Under the pieces are notes generated by a model. It searched no databases, was not told the origin of the DNA, and was given only the letters and a program-made list of their open reading frames with translations. A program made the translations under genes and the position numbers. A stretch of 22,470 nt of DNA from Perkinsus chesapeaki (taxonomy: Eukaryota; Perkinsozoa; Perkinsida; Perkinsidae). The stretch is taken from the NCBI GenBank assembly GCA_013115145.1, contig JAAPAO010000486.1:1-22470 (forward strand), given 5' to 3'. Shown in pieces: positions 20,202 to 22,470 of this stretch. How positions within the stretch are numbered: the first letter of the stretch is position 1; the number at the start of each line of letters is the position of its first letter.

Positions 20202-21828
20202 TCATCTAAAATGTTCCATAAACTTAGCCATGCTAACCCTCCCGTTCCCAGTAGGATCGAATCTTTTCAATATCGCCGCCTCCTCGGCCAAGCTAGCCTG
20301 CAGCCCATTCTCATCCAATGCCGACAGAAGTACCGAAGTATCCACAACCCCTCCTCCCAACGAGTCTAACTCCGAGAATCCCCTAAAGAAAGGAAATAGC
20401 GCGCGTCCAGCTGATCGATAAATAAACATTACCACTACATCAATTCAGCATTACTACCATCATAGCATCTCACTTGTCTACAATTACTTTTCTATGATAC
20501 TCCTATTTCTCCCAGAACCTTCGCCCTTCGATATTTTGCACCCTTAAGGTTCTCCTTCGCCATTTAACATTTTCCATGTTAATTTCTCCCTTTGAATAGC
20601 CAATCTTGAGCCCCTTCCGATACTTCACATTCTACCCTGTTTATTTCTCTAATATTTCCCTCTTCCCACTCCTCTACAATCCCTCTCCCCCCATTTACTA
20701 CATTCTCAACGCGTCCTCATTAACTGTCAACTCCTGTGCAGTCGAAGCCTCCTCAAACAATGCCAGGAATAACTTCTCTATGGCTCCACTGTACTTTTCA
20801 AGCAGGCAGCATACTTCCGATCGACTGAAATCACCATTAAAGGTCCCCGAGAGCCTCATTTACACTAGTACAAGCTTTTCGACTATTCAAGAGCCTTCAG
20901 GCCAGTGAATAATACTTGAGTAATGATACTAGTTATCGCCATATGATACGATTTAACAACCATCGTTCTCATCTTCAGCATAATGGACTTTTAACCGCAA
21001 AAGACAATTTACCGGCGAATTCACCACAAAGTCTCCTGCAGTACAGCCCATGCCGTACTGTGTAACCTAAATCTATTATCCAACCCTGACGCCTTCCATA
21101 TCACACTTTTTGATATGGAGGAAGTCCCTATTATTATATGACCCCGATCTACCAAACCGTACCAATACTTCCTTCATTCACATGACCAACGCCAAGCACT
21201 GTACCCGAATAACACTGTTATTATACAACTCACTAAACACTAGCGACTGCACCAAATACTGCTATTATAGCAGTGATTGATGAAAGTACCAAACAGCTGA
21301 GCGCTACACTGATTCCCTAGTATGCCCAATTAATATACTCGATGACTTATCTAATATATAAACCCAGGTTCGATCCCCTCCCCCTCCATTATTACTCTTC
21401 CGGATGCTCCATACCGTATTGTTCTCTAATAACAGCTGCCTTCCTCGCCTCCACCGACACTGGTAAAATCATTTCAGCAAAATCCGTAAAATTCAAAGTC
21501 CCATCATCCGGACTGTAATAATTCAAAATCACTCGACAATCGGCCACACTCATCTGAACATTAATTTCGTGGCGATTTCTCAACGGTATTACCCCAAAGC
21601 CAATATGTGCCAACGCCTGCGAAATGTCCTTGGCATTTACTATCCCTTTTCCGTCCGTATCAAACTCCGCCCACAAACTCCCAAATGAACCATCAAAACT
21701 TGAGGCGAAATCGTTACGAGCCTAAACACAAACAACTCCGCAAGAGGCTTCCTTCCAAATTTTCCAGGTTTTCGGGTTTCGAAACCCGCAACCTTCTATG
21801 ATATATCTTAAACTTCTTCAAAAGCCAT
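20202..21828 (-). CDS. EF-hand calcium-binding protein; four exons, 214 aa
   Basis: Exons 21828-21814, 21721-21396, 20824-20702 and 20382-20202 join in phase (introns 92, 571 and 319 nt) and end in TGA. The protein has one good EF-hand loop, DTDGKGIVNAKD (residues 26-37), and a degenerate one, SPDDGTLNFTD (75-85). FAEMILP follows, then the basic stretch EARKAAVIREQYG, the helix SEVCCLLEKYSGAIEKLF, and a last loop, DPTGNGRVSMAK (197-208), whose position 12 is Lys instead of Glu. The order EF-hand, (D)F..MILP, R-rich helix, final EF-hand is one I know from protist EF-hand proteins. Only the first loop looks fit to bind calcium tightly. The 15-nt first exon (MAFEE) is the weakest part; the 571-nt intron could hide another exon. 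Confidence 0.75.
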
Positions 21829-22218
21829 CCGGTGGTGGCGTGTCTATTGCAGTCATTACTTGCAATCATCATTACTTATTATTGCTACCACTGAAGTCAA
21901 TTGTCGCCGTAACGGCTGACCTAATAATGTATTTCACAAGCTACATAAGTACGCGTATCTAACTATCTAAATCGTTGACGAATAGTCAATGTTTTGGATA
22001 TACCAAGAATACTTTTTTCGCACGAAAAATACGTTTTCGGCGTTTTCATGAAATTATGTACGAAAATGGAAGAAAGGCCATATGTTCTATAATTTTGCTG
22101 CGCGCATTTCCGGCGGCTTCACAAAAAGTTGGCAGGGCGAAAGAGAGACACATCAGTGGTATGACAACTGTAATCCATATGTTCTACTTACTCAACCGAC
22201 AAAAAGTCATTAACGGAC
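21829..22218. other. Upstream region of the EF-hand gene
   Basis: It should contain the EF-hand gene promoter. The plus-strand frame 21975-22238 is open but has no family support and runs into the minisatellite. Nothing else is seen. Confidence 0.4.
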
Positions 22219-22470
22219 ACATAATATTGAATAAATAATAGTAAAACACATAATATTGAATAAATAATAGTAAAACACATAATATTGAATAAATAATAGT
22301 AAAACACATAATATTGAATAAATAATAGTAAAACACATAATATTGAATAAATAGTAGTAAAACACATAATATTGAATAAATAGTAGTAAAACACATAATA
22401 TTGAATAAATAGTAGTAAAACACATAATATTGAATAAATAGTAGTAAAACACATAATATTGAATAAATAT
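22219..22470. repeat. 29-bp AT-rich minisatellite, about 8.7 copies, continuing past the window
   Basis: The unit is acataatattgaataaataa followed by tagtaaaac. Copies are identical apart from one A/G change: the first four have ataaataatag, the later ones ataaatagtag. Because 29 is not a multiple of three, all three minus frames read through it; those open frames are artefacts of the repeat. Confidence 0.97.

Noticed and set aside
20606-20908. Plus-strand 100-codon open frame
   Set aside because: It is antisense to the EF-hand exon 20824-20702 and the adjoining introns, with a codon pattern expected from purine-rich coding on the other strand.
21360-21385. tRNA T-arm-like string cccaggttcgatcccc
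   Set aside because: No acceptor, D or anticodon arm can be folded around it; it lies in an EF-hand gene intron.
22184-22454. Three overlapping minus-strand open frames of 79-88 codons
   Set aside because: They are translations of the 29-bp minisatellite in all three frames and lack any stop only because the repeat has none.

Overview
The window is nuclear DNA of a unicellular eukaryote. Its genes are split by GT-AG introns, many of them only 35-46 nt long, and they use all three standard stop codons (TAA in the reductase gene, TGA in the cyclophilin and EF-hand genes, TAG in the CKS gene). There is no operon structure. Short introns, tight packing and strict co-orientation would fit an alveolate such as Perkinsus, but that is a low-confidence inference and no marker in the window proves it. 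Every gene I can recognise lies on the minus strand. The long open frames on the plus strand, and several on the minus strand, are antisense or intronic.

Reading the minus strand 5'->3' (from 22470 down to 1), the layout is: a 29-bp minisatellite (22219-22470); a four-exon EF-hand protein (21828-20202); a six-exon spliceosomal cyclophilin of the PPIL3 family (19968-17636) with two possible 3' ends; an RS/RD-rich protein (17319-16002); a decayed gag-like zinc-knuckle fragment (about 15380-14906); an FHA protein of the SNIP1/DAWDLE/Pml1 family (exons from 14471 to 12971, both ends unresolved); a complete four-exon CKS1 cyclin-dependent-kinase subunit (12372-10729); a MMACHC-like vitamin B12 processing gene (solid exons 8000-6633, tentative 5' exons up to 9513) with a tRNA-Arg(TCG) inside one intron; membrane-protein exons (about 6245-3721) around a 491-bp Tc1/mariner-type non-autonomous element; a small unidentified gene end (3171-2915); a six-exon short-chain dehydrogenase/carbonyl reductase (2254-1017); and the 5' part of GAPDH (394 or 493 down to the window edge).

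Functionally, three neighbours point to the spliceosome: PPIL3, the RS protein and the SNIP1/Pml1-type FHA protein. They sit next to the cell-cycle gene CKS1. The other end carries metabolism: MMACHC, carbonyl reductase and GAPDH. The exon models were built by hand from splice signals, phase agreement and remembered family motifs. Where the conserved blocks rejoin in phase (reductase, PPIL3, CKS1, FHA core, MMACHC core, EF-hand) they are strong; elsewhere they are marked tentative.
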